A stretch of DNA of 64,000 nt from Streptomyces rubiginosohelvolus (GTDB lineage Bacteria > Actinomycetota > Actinomycetes > Streptomycetales > Streptomycetaceae), in NCBI RefSeq assembly GCF_014649875.1, contig NZ_BMTW01000001.1, forward strand, positions 1 to 64,000, given 5' to 3'. Below the pieces are notes generated by a model. That model worked only from the letters and a program-made list of their open reading frames with translations. It did no database searches and was not told where the DNA came from. The translations under genes were made by a program, and so were the position numbers. The stretch's first letter is position 1, and each line of letters begins with the position of its first letter. Positions 45,847-54,384 of this stretch are shown here, in pieces.

Positions 45847-46626
45847 ATGCGATCACGCCCCATCGGATTCCTCGTCTCGACCCTCGCCGGCGCCGCCCTG
45901 GCGTTCGGCGGCACCACCGCCTCCGCGAGCCCGGCCGCGGCCCCGGTGCCCGACTCCGCGTCGGGCGTCACCGCCCGTGCGGCCGACGGCTGTTACACCT
46001 GGAGCGGAACCCTCCGGGAGGGCTCCAGCGGTGAAGCGGTACGTCAGCTCCAGATCCGGGTCGCGGGCTATCCCGGCACCGGCAACCAGATCGCCATCGA
46101 CGGGGCGTTCGGCCCGGCGACGAAGGCGGCCGTGTCGCGCTTCCAGTCCGCGTACGGGCTGGCCGCCGACGGCATCGCGGGCCCCGCGACCTTCAACAAG
46201 ATCTACCAGCTGCAGGACGACGACTGCACCCCGGTCAACTTCACCTACGCCGAGCTGAACCGCTGCAACTCCGACTGGTCCGGGGGCAAGGTCAGCGCCG
46301 CCACCGCCCGCGCCAACGCCCTGGTCACCATGTGGAAGCTCCAGGCCATGCGGCACGCCATGGGCGACCGGCCCATGACCGTCAACGGCGGCTTCCGCAG
46401 CGTGTCCTGCAACAGCGCCGTCGGCGGCGCCGCCAACAGCCGCCACATGTACGGCCACGCGGCCGACCTCGGCGCGGGATCCCAGGGCTTCTGCGCCCTC
46501 GCCCAGGCGGCCCGCAACCACGGCTTCACCGAGATCCTCGGCCCGGGCTACCCGGGGCACAACGACCACACCCACGTCGCCGGCGGCAGCGGCCGCTTCT
46601 GGTCCGCGCCCAGCTGCGGCATCTGA
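45847..46626 (+). CDS. Secreted zinc D-Ala-D-Ala carboxypeptidase-type M15 peptidase with peptidoglycan-binding domain
   Basis: A 259-residue exported protein: signal peptide about 1-28, PG_binding_1 domain at about 55-115 (GSSGEAVRQLQIRVAGYPG...IDGAFGPATKAAVSRFQ), then a Peptidase_M15_3 domain from about 130. SRHMYGHAADLG and GHNDHTHVAGG supply the zinc ligands. The architecture is that of Streptomyces zinc D-Ala-D-Ala carboxypeptidases, which trim peptide stems in the cell wall. Eight Cys residues after the signal suggest disulfides. It is monocistronic with a strong terminator. Confidence 0.9.
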   Translation: MRSRPIGFLVSTLAGAALAFGGTTASASPAAAPVPDSASGVTARAADGCYTWSGTLREGSSGEAVRQLQIRVAGYPGTGNQIAIDGAFGPATKAAVSRFQSAYGLAADGIAGPATFNKIYQLQDDDCTPVNFTYAELNRCNSDWSGGKVSAATARANALVTMWKLQAMRHAMGDRPMTVNGGFRSVSCNSAVGGAANSRHMYGHAADLGAGSQGFCALAQAARNHGFTEILGPGYPGHNDHTHVAGGSGRFWSAPSCGI

Positions 46627-46646
46627 CGCCGTAGCGCTCTCCTGAC

Positions 46647-46684
46647 GTACGGGGCCTCCGCTCGGCGGACCGGAGGCCCCGTAC
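46647..46684. terminator. Terminator between M15 peptidase and YdcF genes
   Basis: GTACGGGGCCTCCG (46647-46660) pairs perfectly with 46671-46684: a 14-bp stem and 10-nt loop between convergent genes, usable in both directions. Confidence 0.75.
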
Positions 46685-46711
46685 CCGTGTCCGTACACCG
46701 CGGGCCACGGG

Positions 46712-47722
46712 CTACCAGCCCATCCCCACCACCACGGCCAGCGCCGCCAGCAGCACGCACAGAGCGCCGTTGACGATCCGGTGCTCCCAGAAGACCGCGA
46801 CGAACTCCCGGATCGTCGCGCTCGGCCAGAAGTACGCGGCGGTGGGCGAGCCGATCACCTGGCCGCGCACGCCCTCCTTACGAGCGGTCATCGCGGCCCG
46901 GAACGCGTGGAAGTTGTTGGTCACCACGACGCAGACGTAACGCTCGTCGGCCCCCTCCATCAGGCTCCGGCTGAAGCGGAGGTTCTCCGTCGTCGTACGG
47001 GAGCGGCTCTCCTCCAGGACGAGGTCCGGGTCGGCGCCCTCGGCCACCAGCCAGCGGCCCATCGCCTCGGCCTCCGGCAGCTTCTCGTCCGGGCCCTGGC
47101 CGCCGGAGACCAGCAGGACGGGTGCCGGTCCGCCCCGGGCGATCTGCCGTTGCTGGACACGGAGTCCGGAGCGCAGACGCGAGGCGAGCAGCGGGGGCAC
47201 GCGTTCCCCGCCGATGAGGCCCGAACCCAGCATCACCACGAAGTCCACGTCGCCGCGCACCTGGATGCGGCCGTACAGGAAGGCGTAGACGAGGAAGCAG
47301 AGGAAGAGGAAGGCGACATAGCCGGTGATCAGCACGACGGCCAGGATGAAGGAGCGGTACGGCTTGGAGCCGCCGAGGTAGTCGGCGGTGACCACCAGGG
47401 CCAGGACGGCGAAGGTGCCGATCCCGGCCAGGCCGGAGAGCAGGTTGGCGGGGCGGCGGCCCTCCTTGCGGACCATGGTGAGGCCGTTGACCACGAGGAA
47501 GCCGCCGAGGACCACGACCGCGAGCACGGGTACGAGGAAGACCAGCGCGTACACCGGCACGGCCAGGCTGTCCGGCAGCCGGTCCACCTGCGTCAACAGG
47601 GCGAACGACAGGCTCAGGACGGTCAGGCCGAGCAGCACCGCGTTACGGAACTGGCGGCGGTCCTGCCGTACGCCCCAGCAGAACCAGAGCAGGAACACGG
47701 CCGTCGGGGCGAAAGCGATCAC
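46712..47722 (-). CDS. YdcF/SanA-type DUF218 membrane protein
   Basis: A 336-residue protein with six hydrophobic segments in the first 160 residues and a cytosolic or extracytosolic DUF218 domain (DVDFVVMLGSGLIGGERVPPLLASRL, PVLLVSGGQGPDEKLPEAEAMGRWL, ESRSRTTTENLRFS, VVTNNFHAFRA), then a last membrane segment at the C-terminus. The family is linked to envelope integrity and wall-precursor handling. GTG 47722 is taken as start, preceded by GAGG; this is not certain. Confidence 0.83.
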   Translation of the reverse strand: MIAFAPTAVFLLWFCWGVRQDRRQFRNAVLLGLTVLSLSFALLTQVDRLPDSLAVPVYALVFLVPVLAVVVLGGFLVVNGLTMVRKEGRRPANLLSGLAGIGTFAVLALVVTADYLGGSKPYRSFILAVVLITGYVAFLFLCFLVYAFLYGRIQVRGDVDFVVMLGSGLIGGERVPPLLASRLRSGLRVQQRQIARGGPAPVLLVSGGQGPDEKLPEAEAMGRWLVAEGADPDLVLEESRSRTTTENLRFSRSLMEGADERYVCVVVTNNFHAFRAAMTARKEGVRGQVIGSPTAAYFWPSATIREFVAVFWEHRIVNGALCVLLAALAVVVGMGW

Positions 47723-47740
47723 GGGGAGCCTCGGGTTCGT

Positions 47741-47764
47741 CGGTACGTCGGTACGTCGGTACGT
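47741..47764. repeat. Octamer tandem repeat
   Basis: Three perfect copies of CGGTACGT lie directly upstream of the ydcF-type gene, with a decayed fourth copy on the left. Copy-number change could affect the promoter or leader. Confidence 0.6.
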
Positions 47765-47806
47765 CTGCGGCGAACCGCCGGCCACGGATCCGCGGGGGTG
47801 CGGCGG

Positions 47807-48259
47807 TCACTGCCCGGAGCGGCGGTTCTCGTCCACCCAGTCGTCGTTCGTCTGCCAGGCGTACAGGGTGTGGTCCTCGAGCGCCACGTAGTAGGAGCCG
47901 CAGCGGCCCTTCGCACTGCTCGCGGTCCCCGAGGGGAACCAGGACGCGCTGATCTCGGGGTCCGGGGCGCTCCCGCCGCCGAGCGCTTCGCACTGCGCGG
48001 GGAGACGGCCGTCGTGGAGCGTGGCCTTGAGGATGCGTTCGCCGCCGGTGGTCCGCATGGCGTACTCGACGGACGAGGCGTCGTCCGGCAGCCAGCGGGG
48101 AACGGACTCGCGCTCCTCCTTGGCGTCCTTGCCGGTGGCGTAGGACGAGGTCTGCTCGTGGCGTCCGTCGTACCACTCCTTGGCTTCGGGTACGGCCACG
48201 GCGGCCGCGACTCCGAGGACCGCCACGGCGCCGACGACGCCTATCAGAACGCCACGCAT
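47807..48259 (-). CDS. Hypothetical membrane-anchored or secreted protein, 150 residues
   Basis: ATG 48259 follows AGGAGTG. The N-terminus MRGVLIGVVGAVAVLGVAAAVAV is a membrane anchor or signal peptide, followed by an acidic extracytoplasmic domain with two Cys (LPAQCEALGG and KGRCGSYYVAL). No family recognised. It precedes the ydcF-type gene by 84 bp in the same direction and may form an operon with it. Confidence 0.65.
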   Translation of the reverse strand: MRGVLIGVVGAVAVLGVAAAVAVPEAKEWYDGRHEQTSSYATGKDAKEERESVPRWLPDDASSVEYAMRTTGGERILKATLHDGRLPAQCEALGGGSAPDPEISASWFPSGTASSAKGRCGSYYVALEDHTLYAWQTNDDWVDENRRSGQ

Positions 48260-48394
48260 GTTCTCACTCCTGATGCCTGTTGCGACTACGAGCAGATCTC
48301 TTCTGTTCACCTCAATTCTTGACCGCTCGCGCGCCGGAAACATCAACCTATGGGGCTTTTAGGGGTACCTCTCTGGTCGCACCGACCCTGATGC

Positions 48395-49396
48395 CTACGC
48401 GTCGTCCTCCCGCCAGTCACCGAGGTCCATGTTGCCCAGCGCCAGGTTGACCACCATGATCCCGGCGACCTCGGCGTCCACCCGGAAGGAGTCCCCGACC
48501 TCGTCCTCCAGGGGGACCACCCGGACGGGATGTCCGGGCTCACGCAGGGTGGCGGTGTCGGCGATCAGCACGGTGTCGGAGATCATCGCCTCCGGATCCG
48601 TGCCCGGGCGGACCTGGGCCATCACCTGCTCCGGGGTGGCGCCCGCGAAGGCCGGATCGTCGACGAAGGTGACGTACTCGCCGAAGTCCTCGATCACGTC
48701 CAACGCCGCCCCTCGGCCCCGGCGCACACGGTCGACCACGGAAGCCCAGGCCGCGTCGTCGCCGAAGTCGGTACGGACGAGGAGATCGGTCTCCTGGACG
48801 AGCACAGGCAGCTCGCGGGCAGGCGGGGTGTAGCGGGGCGGGTCGGTCCGCGTCTCCAACGCGAAACCGGCGGGCTCGTAGCCGTCCTCGTCCTCCGGTT
48901 CCGTCTCCTCCCCGTCCTCCCACTCTGCGGGCGCCTCCTCGGCGAACCCGTCGAAGGTGAAGGAGAGCCCCCGGTGCAGCGCCAGGTACGCCATGGCCGT
49001 CTGCCGCGGCGTGATCCAGAAGGCCTGCCCATCGCTGCCGCTGAAGGCCAGCAGCGGGCGCGCCTCCGCGTCGCGCGCGGTCCGGGCGTCGGTGAGCACC
49101 ACCAGGTCGGGTATCCATGCCCCGGGGCGGTCAAAGGCCGCGGCGATCTCTTGGGGGGTGGCGCGGGAGGACCCTCCCCAGCCGGGCTCCTCCGCCACGA
49201 TCAGCCGCCGGGGAATGGACGCCTCGGCTTCGGCCGCACCCCCTGCCCCGGGCGGACGCATACCGGGCAGCTCGCCCATCCGCTCAAGGACGTCGTCCCA
49301 GGCATCGCTGTCGCTGCCGCCGTCGGTGCGCAGCAGCAGGATTCCGGGCACGCGGATCGCTTCGTCGCGGGGCGGAAGGGGAAAGGGGGGACGCAT
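48395..49396 (-). CDS. DUF6924-type protein, 333 residues
   Basis: A soluble, strongly acidic protein. The C-terminal half (LPVLVQETDLLVRTDFGDDAAWASVVDRV...FVDDPAFAGATPEQVMAQV...ISDTVLIADTATL...FRVDAEVAGIMVVNLALGNMDL) matches the actinobacterial DUF6924 pattern. The N-terminal half repeats parts of it in diverged form (ILLLRTDGGSDSDAWDDVLERM, LVVLTDARTARD, MAYLALHRGLSF), so the protein looks like a tandem duplication. Function unknown. Confidence 0.7.
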   Translation of the reverse strand: MRPPFPLPPRDEAIRVPGILLLRTDGGSDSDAWDDVLERMGELPGMRPPGAGGAAEAEASIPRRLIVAEEPGWGGSSRATPQEIAAAFDRPGAWIPDLVVLTDARTARDAEARPLLAFSGSDGQAFWITPRQTAMAYLALHRGLSFTFDGFAEEAPAEWEDGEETEPEDEDGYEPAGFALETRTDPPRYTPPARELPVLVQETDLLVRTDFGDDAAWASVVDRVRRGRGAALDVIEDFGEYVTFVDDPAFAGATPEQVMAQVRPGTDPEAMISDTVLIADTATLREPGHPVRVVPLEDEVGDSFRVDAEVAGIMVVNLALGNMDLGDWREDDA

Positions 49397-49546
49397 CGGC
49401 AGACACCTCGTCAGATCAGTTGCACAGGGCCGGAGAAGACCTCTGAAGACCTCTCAGGTCTAACATCCGCCTCTGACAGAGAGGCCGCGGGAGGCGCACG
49501 GTCGCGGCAGCCATCGCGCGCGGTGCGGCGGCCCTACGCTGCCCCC

Positions 49547-50095
49547 GTGCACACCATCGAGCTGCTACCGGACGCCTCGACCGACCGAGCCGTACGCGGC
49601 GTCTGGCAGGCCCTCGCGGACGAGGGCCTGCCCAGCCAGAGCACGCACCACCACCCGACCAACCGGCCGCACCTCACGCTCGCCACGGCAGAGACGCTCC
49701 CCGCGGAAGCCCGCACCGCGCTGGCGGAAGCCCTCGCCGCGCTCCCCCTCCCCCTCCACCTGACCGGGCTGCTGCGCTTCTCCGGCCGGGTCGACGTGCT
49801 GGCCTGGGCGGTCCGGCGCGACGCCGCGCTCCTGGAGCTGCACGAGACGGTGTGGCGGATCCTGCGGGAAACCCCCGGAGCCGGCGACCGCCCCAACCCG
49901 CGGCTCTCCCCAGCCCGTTGGGTCCCGCACATCACGCTCGGCCGGGGCCGGGGCGCGGTGTGGCCCGGCCCCGACGGCCGGTGGCTCCCCGAGGAAGCCA
50001 CCGGGCCGGGCGCCCTGCCGGGGCGGTGGGCCGAGGCCCGGTCCTACGACTCGACGAGCCGGACGACGGCCGTGATCGGGCCGGGGGCGCCGTGA
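49547..50095 (+). CDS. 2'-5' RNA ligase family (2H phosphoesterase) protein
   Basis: A 182-residue protein with the paired 2H motifs PHLTLA (His42, Thr44) and PHITLG (His128, Thr130), at the spacing of LigT/CPDase-type phosphoesterases that act on 2',3'-cyclic phosphates or cyclic nucleotides. GTG 49547 lies seven bases after TACGCT, which may be a -10 box, and no ribosome site is visible, so the message may be leaderless. It stands alone. Confidence 0.82.
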   Translation: MHTIELLPDASTDRAVRGVWQALADEGLPSQSTHHHPTNRPHLTLATAETLPAEARTALAEALAALPLPLHLTGLLRFSGRVDVLAWAVRRDAALLELHETVWRILRETPGAGDRPNPRLSPARWVPHITLGRGRGAVWPGPDGRWLPEEATGPGALPGRWAEARSYDSTSRTTAVIGPGAP

Positions 50096-50135
50096 GTTGC
50101 CGCCCCTCCGCGCCAGGGCTCCGCATTCCCTTTCG

Positions 50136-51509
50136 TCAGCGCACCAGCCGGACCAGCTTGTGGTTGGCGAACTCCTCCATGCCGAACCGGCCCAGTTCCC
50201 GGCCGAAACCGGACCGCTTGACCCCGCCGAACGGCAGCTCCGCCGCCGTGCCGGACGGGGCGCCGACGAACACCATGCCGGTCTGCAGGCGCTGGGCCAC
50301 GCGCTCGGCCTGGGCGTCGTCGTCGGTCTGGATCGAGGCGCTGAGACCGTACGGCGAGTCGTTGGCGAAGTCGACGGCCTCCTCCTCGGAGCCGACCTTG
50401 AACAGCAGGGCCACCGGTCCGAACAGCTCCTCCTTGTAGGCCCGCATGTCGGGGGTGATGCCCGCGAGCACGGTGGGCTCGTACCAGGCGCCGGGGCGGT
50501 CGATGCGCTTGCCGCCGGCCAGCACCGTGGCCCCCTTGGAGATCGCGTCCTGGACCTGCTCGTCCAGGGTCTCGACCGCCTTCTCCGACGAGAGGGGACC
50601 CATGAAGGTCCCGGGGTCGGTGGGGTCGCCGACGGCGATGGACCGGACCGCCTCGGTGAAGGCGGTCGAGAAGCCGTCGTAGTGCTCGTCGAGGGCGATG
50701 ATGCGCTTGGCCGCGTTGCAGGCCTGGCCCGCGTTGCCCATCCGGCCGATCAGCGCGTTCTTCACCACCTGCTCCATGTTCGACGTGCCGAGGATCAGAT
50801 ACGGGTCGGAGCCGCCCAGTTCCAGGACGACCTTCTTCAGGTTGCGGCCCGCGATCTCCGCGACGGCCGCGCCCGCCCGCTCCGAACCCGTCAGCGAGAC
50901 GCCGTGGATCCGGTCGTCACCGATCAGCGTCTCGATCTGCTCGTTGGTGGCGAAGATGTTGACGTACGCCCCCTTGGGCAGGCCCGCGTCCAGGAACAGC
51001 CGCTCCATCGCCAGCGCCGATTCCGGGCACTGCGGGGCGTGCTTGAGCAGGACCGCGTTGCCCAGCATCAGGTTCGGTGCGGCGAACCGGGCCACCTGGT
51101 AGTACGGGAAGTTCCACGGCATGATCCCCAGCAGCGTGCCGACCGCCTCCTTCCGGATGACGGCCCGGCCGCCGGAGGCGACGTCCAGCTCCTCCGTCTC
51201 CAGGAAGCCCTCGCCCCGGTCGGCGTAGTAGCGGTAGATGGACACGACGGTGCGCAGCTCCCCGAGGGCCTGCTTGACCGGCTTGCCCATCTCACGGGTG
51301 ATGATGGCGGCGAGCTGATCCTTGCGCTCCTCGTACAGGTCCGCGACCCGTCGCAGCACATCGGCCCGCTCCGCCGCAGGCCGGGCGGCCCAGGCGCGCT
51401 GCGCGTCGTCGGCCAGGGCGAGCGCGTCGCGCAGCTCGCCGTCGGTGGCGGTGGGGTACTCCTGTTCCGTCTCACCGGTGGCAGGGTTGACGACTCGGTA
51501 CGTACTCAT
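50136..51509 (-). CDS. Succinate-semialdehyde dehydrogenase (NAD(P)+)
   Basis: A 457-residue aldehyde dehydrogenase. PWNFPYYQVARFAAPNL is the conserved N-terminal block, LTGSERAGAAVAEIAG the nucleotide site, LELGGSDP carries the general base Glu230, and NAGQACNAAKR the catalytic Cys264. The Asn-Ala-Ala-Lys-Arg after Cys is typical of SSADH proteins, which oxidise succinate semialdehyde to succinate in GABA and polyamine breakdown. ATG 51509 (MSTYRVVNPATGE) fits the family start and follows GGAAG. Confidence 0.87.
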   Translation of the reverse strand: MSTYRVVNPATGETEQEYPTATDGELRDALALADDAQRAWAARPAAERADVLRRVADLYEERKDQLAAIITREMGKPVKQALGELRTVVSIYRYYADRGEGFLETEELDVASGGRAVIRKEAVGTLLGIMPWNFPYYQVARFAAPNLMLGNAVLLKHAPQCPESALAMERLFLDAGLPKGAYVNIFATNEQIETLIGDDRIHGVSLTGSERAGAAVAEIAGRNLKKVVLELGGSDPYLILGTSNMEQVVKNALIGRMGNAGQACNAAKRIIALDEHYDGFSTAFTEAVRSIAVGDPTDPGTFMGPLSSEKAVETLDEQVQDAISKGATVLAGGKRIDRPGAWYEPTVLAGITPDMRAYKEELFGPVALLFKVGSEEEAVDFANDSPYGLSASIQTDDDAQAERVAQRLQTGMVFVGAPSGTAAELPFGGVKRSGFGRELGRFGMEEFANHKLVRLVR

Positions 51510-51725
51510 GACTTCCTTCCGTGGACAGCTCCCGGACGAGGTCCGTGCGAGACGGAAACGACCGCAGGACCACCGGGCGGACATTCGGGTACCCATCCGG
51601 CAGATGCGCACACCTCGACCCTTCCACCGCGCTCACGACTCCGCCCGGTGTCGCCCTTACGACTCCGGCCTGTGTCGCCCTCGCGACTCCGGGCAGTCGC
51701 TCGGAATCCGGCGCATCATGAGGGC

Positions 51726-52064
51726 ATGCCTGAGGACATGCCGCCCGGGGGCGGCGGCCCGGACCGGACGGAAGACGGACGGTACGTGATCATCAACGGG
51801 CGGCGCTGGCGGGCGACCGACCCCACCGTCCCCGAGGACGCGGCCGCCGCCCTGCGCTCCCACCTGATGGCGGCGCGGCGGGCGGTACGGGAGGCGAAGC
51901 GCGCGACGGACGATGCCGGGCTGCGCCGGGCGCGTGACCGCGTCCAGCGGGCGAAGGTCGCGCTCGGCGAGCGGGGCGACCCGTGGTGGGAGCAGTCGGG
52001 GCGGGAGCGCGACCGGCGGTGGCGCGACGGGCTCACCTGGTTCGACGGTCACGGGGAGCGGTGA
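51726..52064 (+). CDS. Small basic protein of the type annotated biopolymer transporter Tol in Streptomyces
   Basis: A 112-residue hydrophilic protein: a flexible Pro/Gly N-terminus, RYVIINGRRWRATDPTVPEDAAAALRSHLMAARRAVR, a long basic helix, and GERGDPWWEQSGRERDRRWRDG. I recall many Streptomyces copies under that transporter label, but there is no membrane segment and no evidence for transport. Its function is unknown. Confidence 0.7.
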   Translation: MPEDMPPGGGGPDRTEDGRYVIINGRRWRATDPTVPEDAAAALRSHLMAARRAVREAKRATDDAGLRRARDRVQRAKVALGERGDPWWEQSGRERDRRWRDGLTWFDGHGER

Positions 52065-52135
52065 GCCGCTGCTCCGCCCGAGCGTGGTGACGTCGCCATC
52101 GGCCCCTGTCGTACCGGACCGCTACTGTCCGGCGC

Positions 52136-53149
52136 ATGGAGAACATGATCCCTCGCGGCAACTGGCTCGACGACGACATATTCCGTACGTTCGTGAGAGA
52201 GGTCGCACCGCTCCACTTCGGCTCCTGGAGCCTGACCGATGTCGAGCGCGCAACGTCGTCGCTGGGATGGGAACTTCGGGATCCCAAGGAGGTCGCCGGC
52301 CAGGTCCGGCGCAGGTTCGCTCCCCGGAAGGGGCCTTCGGCCGGATACGGCACCCTGATCGCCGACGCCTCGGAGCCCGAGCAACTCCGCAAGCTGAACG
52401 TCCGCGTCGTCGACCTGCCGCCCGAGGACCTGGCCACGGCCGCCGGCTTCATCCGTGCCGCCTGGTGGGTGATGGAGGACGAGCTGGGCCCGCCCACGCT
52501 GTGGGGAGGCGACTCGGGACCGTGGATGCTGTGGCGGCGCCCCGGCACCAGCATCCTCGTGCACTCGCACGACGGGGGCGAGGTGAGCTGCGAACTCCTG
52601 CCCTCCGCAACGGACAGCGATGGAGCCGGGAGCGGCTACTCCCGTGGTCGCTGGCGTGCCGCCGAACCTGCCGAACTGCCGCCCGCCTCGCCAGAACTGC
52701 CCGGCGCCACCTGGGAGCAGGTCGAGAAGCGCCTGGCCGAAACCCTCCGGTCCCTCGACCACGACACCCCGTTCTTCCCCGGCAGGTTCATCCTGCACCT
52801 GGGAGACGCCCGCGATCCCCAGCGCTTCGTCCAGTGCTGGAGCCAGGATCTGAGCCTCGTCGTCGAGGCCACCGGCCATCTGCACCGGCCGGACGCGGCC
52901 GACCCCGCCCGCCTGGCACGGAACGGCTGGGAGTTCTCCCGCTCCATCTGGCAGCGCCGGTTCCCCGACGCCATGGACGACCCCGCGCACGCGGTGACGG
53001 CCGCCCGCATGCTCGTCGAGGAGCTGCGGCAGCTGGGCGTCGATCTGTCCGGCCTCTCCTACGACGGGACCATGAGCGGTCGCGGGCGCGGCCTCCACCT
53101 CGACCTGCCGGATCTGGGGATCCCCCGCGCCCACCACCCAGCCGCCTGA
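52136..53149 (+). CDS. Hypothetical protein, DUF6301-like, 337 residues
   Basis: A soluble two-part protein. Residues about 15-165 (WSLTDVERATSSLGWELRDP...LGPPTLWGGDSGPWMLWRRPGTSILVHSH) resemble DUF6301 proteins, which look like immunity or chaperone-type folds in actinobacteria. Residues about 185-325 (RFILHLGDARDPQRFVQCW...NGWEFSRSIWQRRFPDAMDDPAHAVTAARMLVEELRQLG) have the look of YbjN/TY-Chap-type domains. Assignments are tentative. No toxin or secretion gene adjoins it. Confidence 0.55.
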   Translation: MENMIPRGNWLDDDIFRTFVREVAPLHFGSWSLTDVERATSSLGWELRDPKEVAGQVRRRFAPRKGPSAGYGTLIADASEPEQLRKLNVRVVDLPPEDLATAAGFIRAAWWVMEDELGPPTLWGGDSGPWMLWRRPGTSILVHSHDGGEVSCELLPSATDSDGAGSGYSRGRWRAAEPAELPPASPELPGATWEQVEKRLAETLRSLDHDTPFFPGRFILHLGDARDPQRFVQCWSQDLSLVVEATGHLHRPDAADPARLARNGWEFSRSIWQRRFPDAMDDPAHAVTAARMLVEELRQLGVDLSGLSYDGTMSGRGRGLHLDLPDLGIPRAHHPAA

Positions 53150-53329
53150 ACTCCCGTGCGTGGGGCCGTCGTTGCCGGACTCATTGACAGCGCCGCGCCC
53201 CGCTGTCACCGTCTCGACTGACGGCGGCAGTCGCGGACCGGGCCCCCACCGGCCCGCCGTACGCACCTCCATCACCCCCACCACCCCACTTCGGGCGCCT
53301 CCCTCCCCCACCGTTCCGCCGCCGCAGAT

Positions 53330-53343
53330 TGGGAGCGCTCCCA
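53330..53343 (+). promoter_or_regulatory. CebR box (cellulose-utilisation operator)
   Basis: TGGGAGCGCTCCCA is a perfect 14-bp palindrome and identical to the published CebR consensus in Streptomyces. It lies 16 bp upstream of the GH6 cellulase start, so CebR should block transcription until cello-oligosaccharides are present. Confidence 0.9.
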
Positions 53344-53359
53344 CAGAAGGGCCGCAGTC

Positions 53360-54337
53360 ATGAAGAGACTTCTGCGCACGCTCGCCACCTCGGCCTTCGC
53401 CTGCCTCCTGCTCCCCCTCACCTCAGGACAGCCGGCCGCCGCCTCCGCCCAGGCCGACCCCATCGGCATGACCAGCGGGTTCTACACCGACCCGCACTCG
53501 ACGCCCGCCGCCTGGGCCGCCGCTAACCCCGGTGACGGCCGGGCCGCCGCCATCCGCGACAACATCGCCTCGCGGCCGATGGCCCGCTGGTTCGGCGCCT
53601 GGAGCGGGGACATCGGCGCGGCGGTCAGCTCGTACGTGGGCGCGGCCGACGCCGCCGACAAGCTGCCCGTGCTCATCGCGTACAACATCCCCGGGCGCGA
53701 CGCCTGCGGCGGCCACTCCGGCGGCGGCGCGGGCACCCCGAGCGCGTACCGCACCTGGATCTCCGCGTTCGCCTCGGCCATCGGCTCGCGGCCGGCACTG
53801 GTGGTCATCGAGCCCGATTCGCTGGGCGACTTCAGCTGCCTGAGCCAGGCCCAGATCGACGAGCGCAACGGGATGCTCCGGGACGCGCTGGCCCAGTTCA
53901 CCGCGCACGCCCCCAACACCTGGACCTACCTGGACGCCGGAAACCCGGCCTGGATCGGCGCGGACACCATGGCGCAGCACCTCGACGGCGCGGGAGCACG
54001 GCAGGCGCACGGCTTCACGCTGAACATCTCGAACTACTACGCCACCGGCGAGAACTCCGCGTACGGCAACGCCGTCAACGGCTCCCTGTCGGCGTCCTAC
54101 GGCTACACGAAGCCGTACGTCATCGACACCAGCCGCAACGGCAACGGTTCCAACGGTGAGTGGTGCAACCCGGGCGGACGCAGGACGGGAGCCGTCAGCC
54201 AGACGGGCGGCGGGGCCGAGATGCTGCTGTGGCTGAAGACCCCCGGCGAGTCGGACGGCAACTGCGGGGTCGGGGCCGGTTCCGTGGCCGGGCAGTTCCT
54301 GCCGGAGGTCGCGTACAAGATGATCTACGGGTACTGA
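53360..54337 (+). CDS. Secreted GH6 endoglucanase (cellulase), no carbohydrate-binding module
   Basis: A 325-residue exported family 6 glycoside hydrolase: signal peptide to about residue 30, then GFYTDPHSTPAAWAAANP, YNIPGRDACGGHSGG (catalytic acid Asp114), VVIEPDSLG, YLDAGNPAWIG and the loop SNYYATGENSAYGNAV. GH6 enzymes hydrolyse cellulose with inversion; the open loops and small size fit an endoglucanase. The catalytic domain makes up the whole mature protein; unlike many Streptomyces cellulases it has no CBM or linker. A CebR box controls it. Confidence 0.92.
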   Translation: MKRLLRTLATSAFACLLLPLTSGQPAAASAQADPIGMTSGFYTDPHSTPAAWAAANPGDGRAAAIRDNIASRPMARWFGAWSGDIGAAVSSYVGAADAADKLPVLIAYNIPGRDACGGHSGGGAGTPSAYRTWISAFASAIGSRPALVVIEPDSLGDFSCLSQAQIDERNGMLRDALAQFTAHAPNTWTYLDAGNPAWIGADTMAQHLDGAGARQAHGFTLNISNYYATGENSAYGNAVNGSLSASYGYTKPYVIDTSRNGNGSNGEWCNPGGRRTGAVSQTGGGAEMLLWLKTPGESDGNCGVGAGSVAGQFLPEVAYKMIYGY

Positions 54338-54345
54338 GTGCGGTC

Positions 54346-54384
54346 CACCTGGCCGTCCGCCTCCCTCAGACGGGCGGCCAGGTG
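54346..54384. terminator. Bidirectional terminator between GH6 and TetR genes
   Basis: CACCTGGCCGTCCG (54346-54359) pairs with 54371-54384 over 14 bp with one G-U pair and an 11-nt loop. The right arm lies inside the last codons of the TetR gene. Confidence 0.6.
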
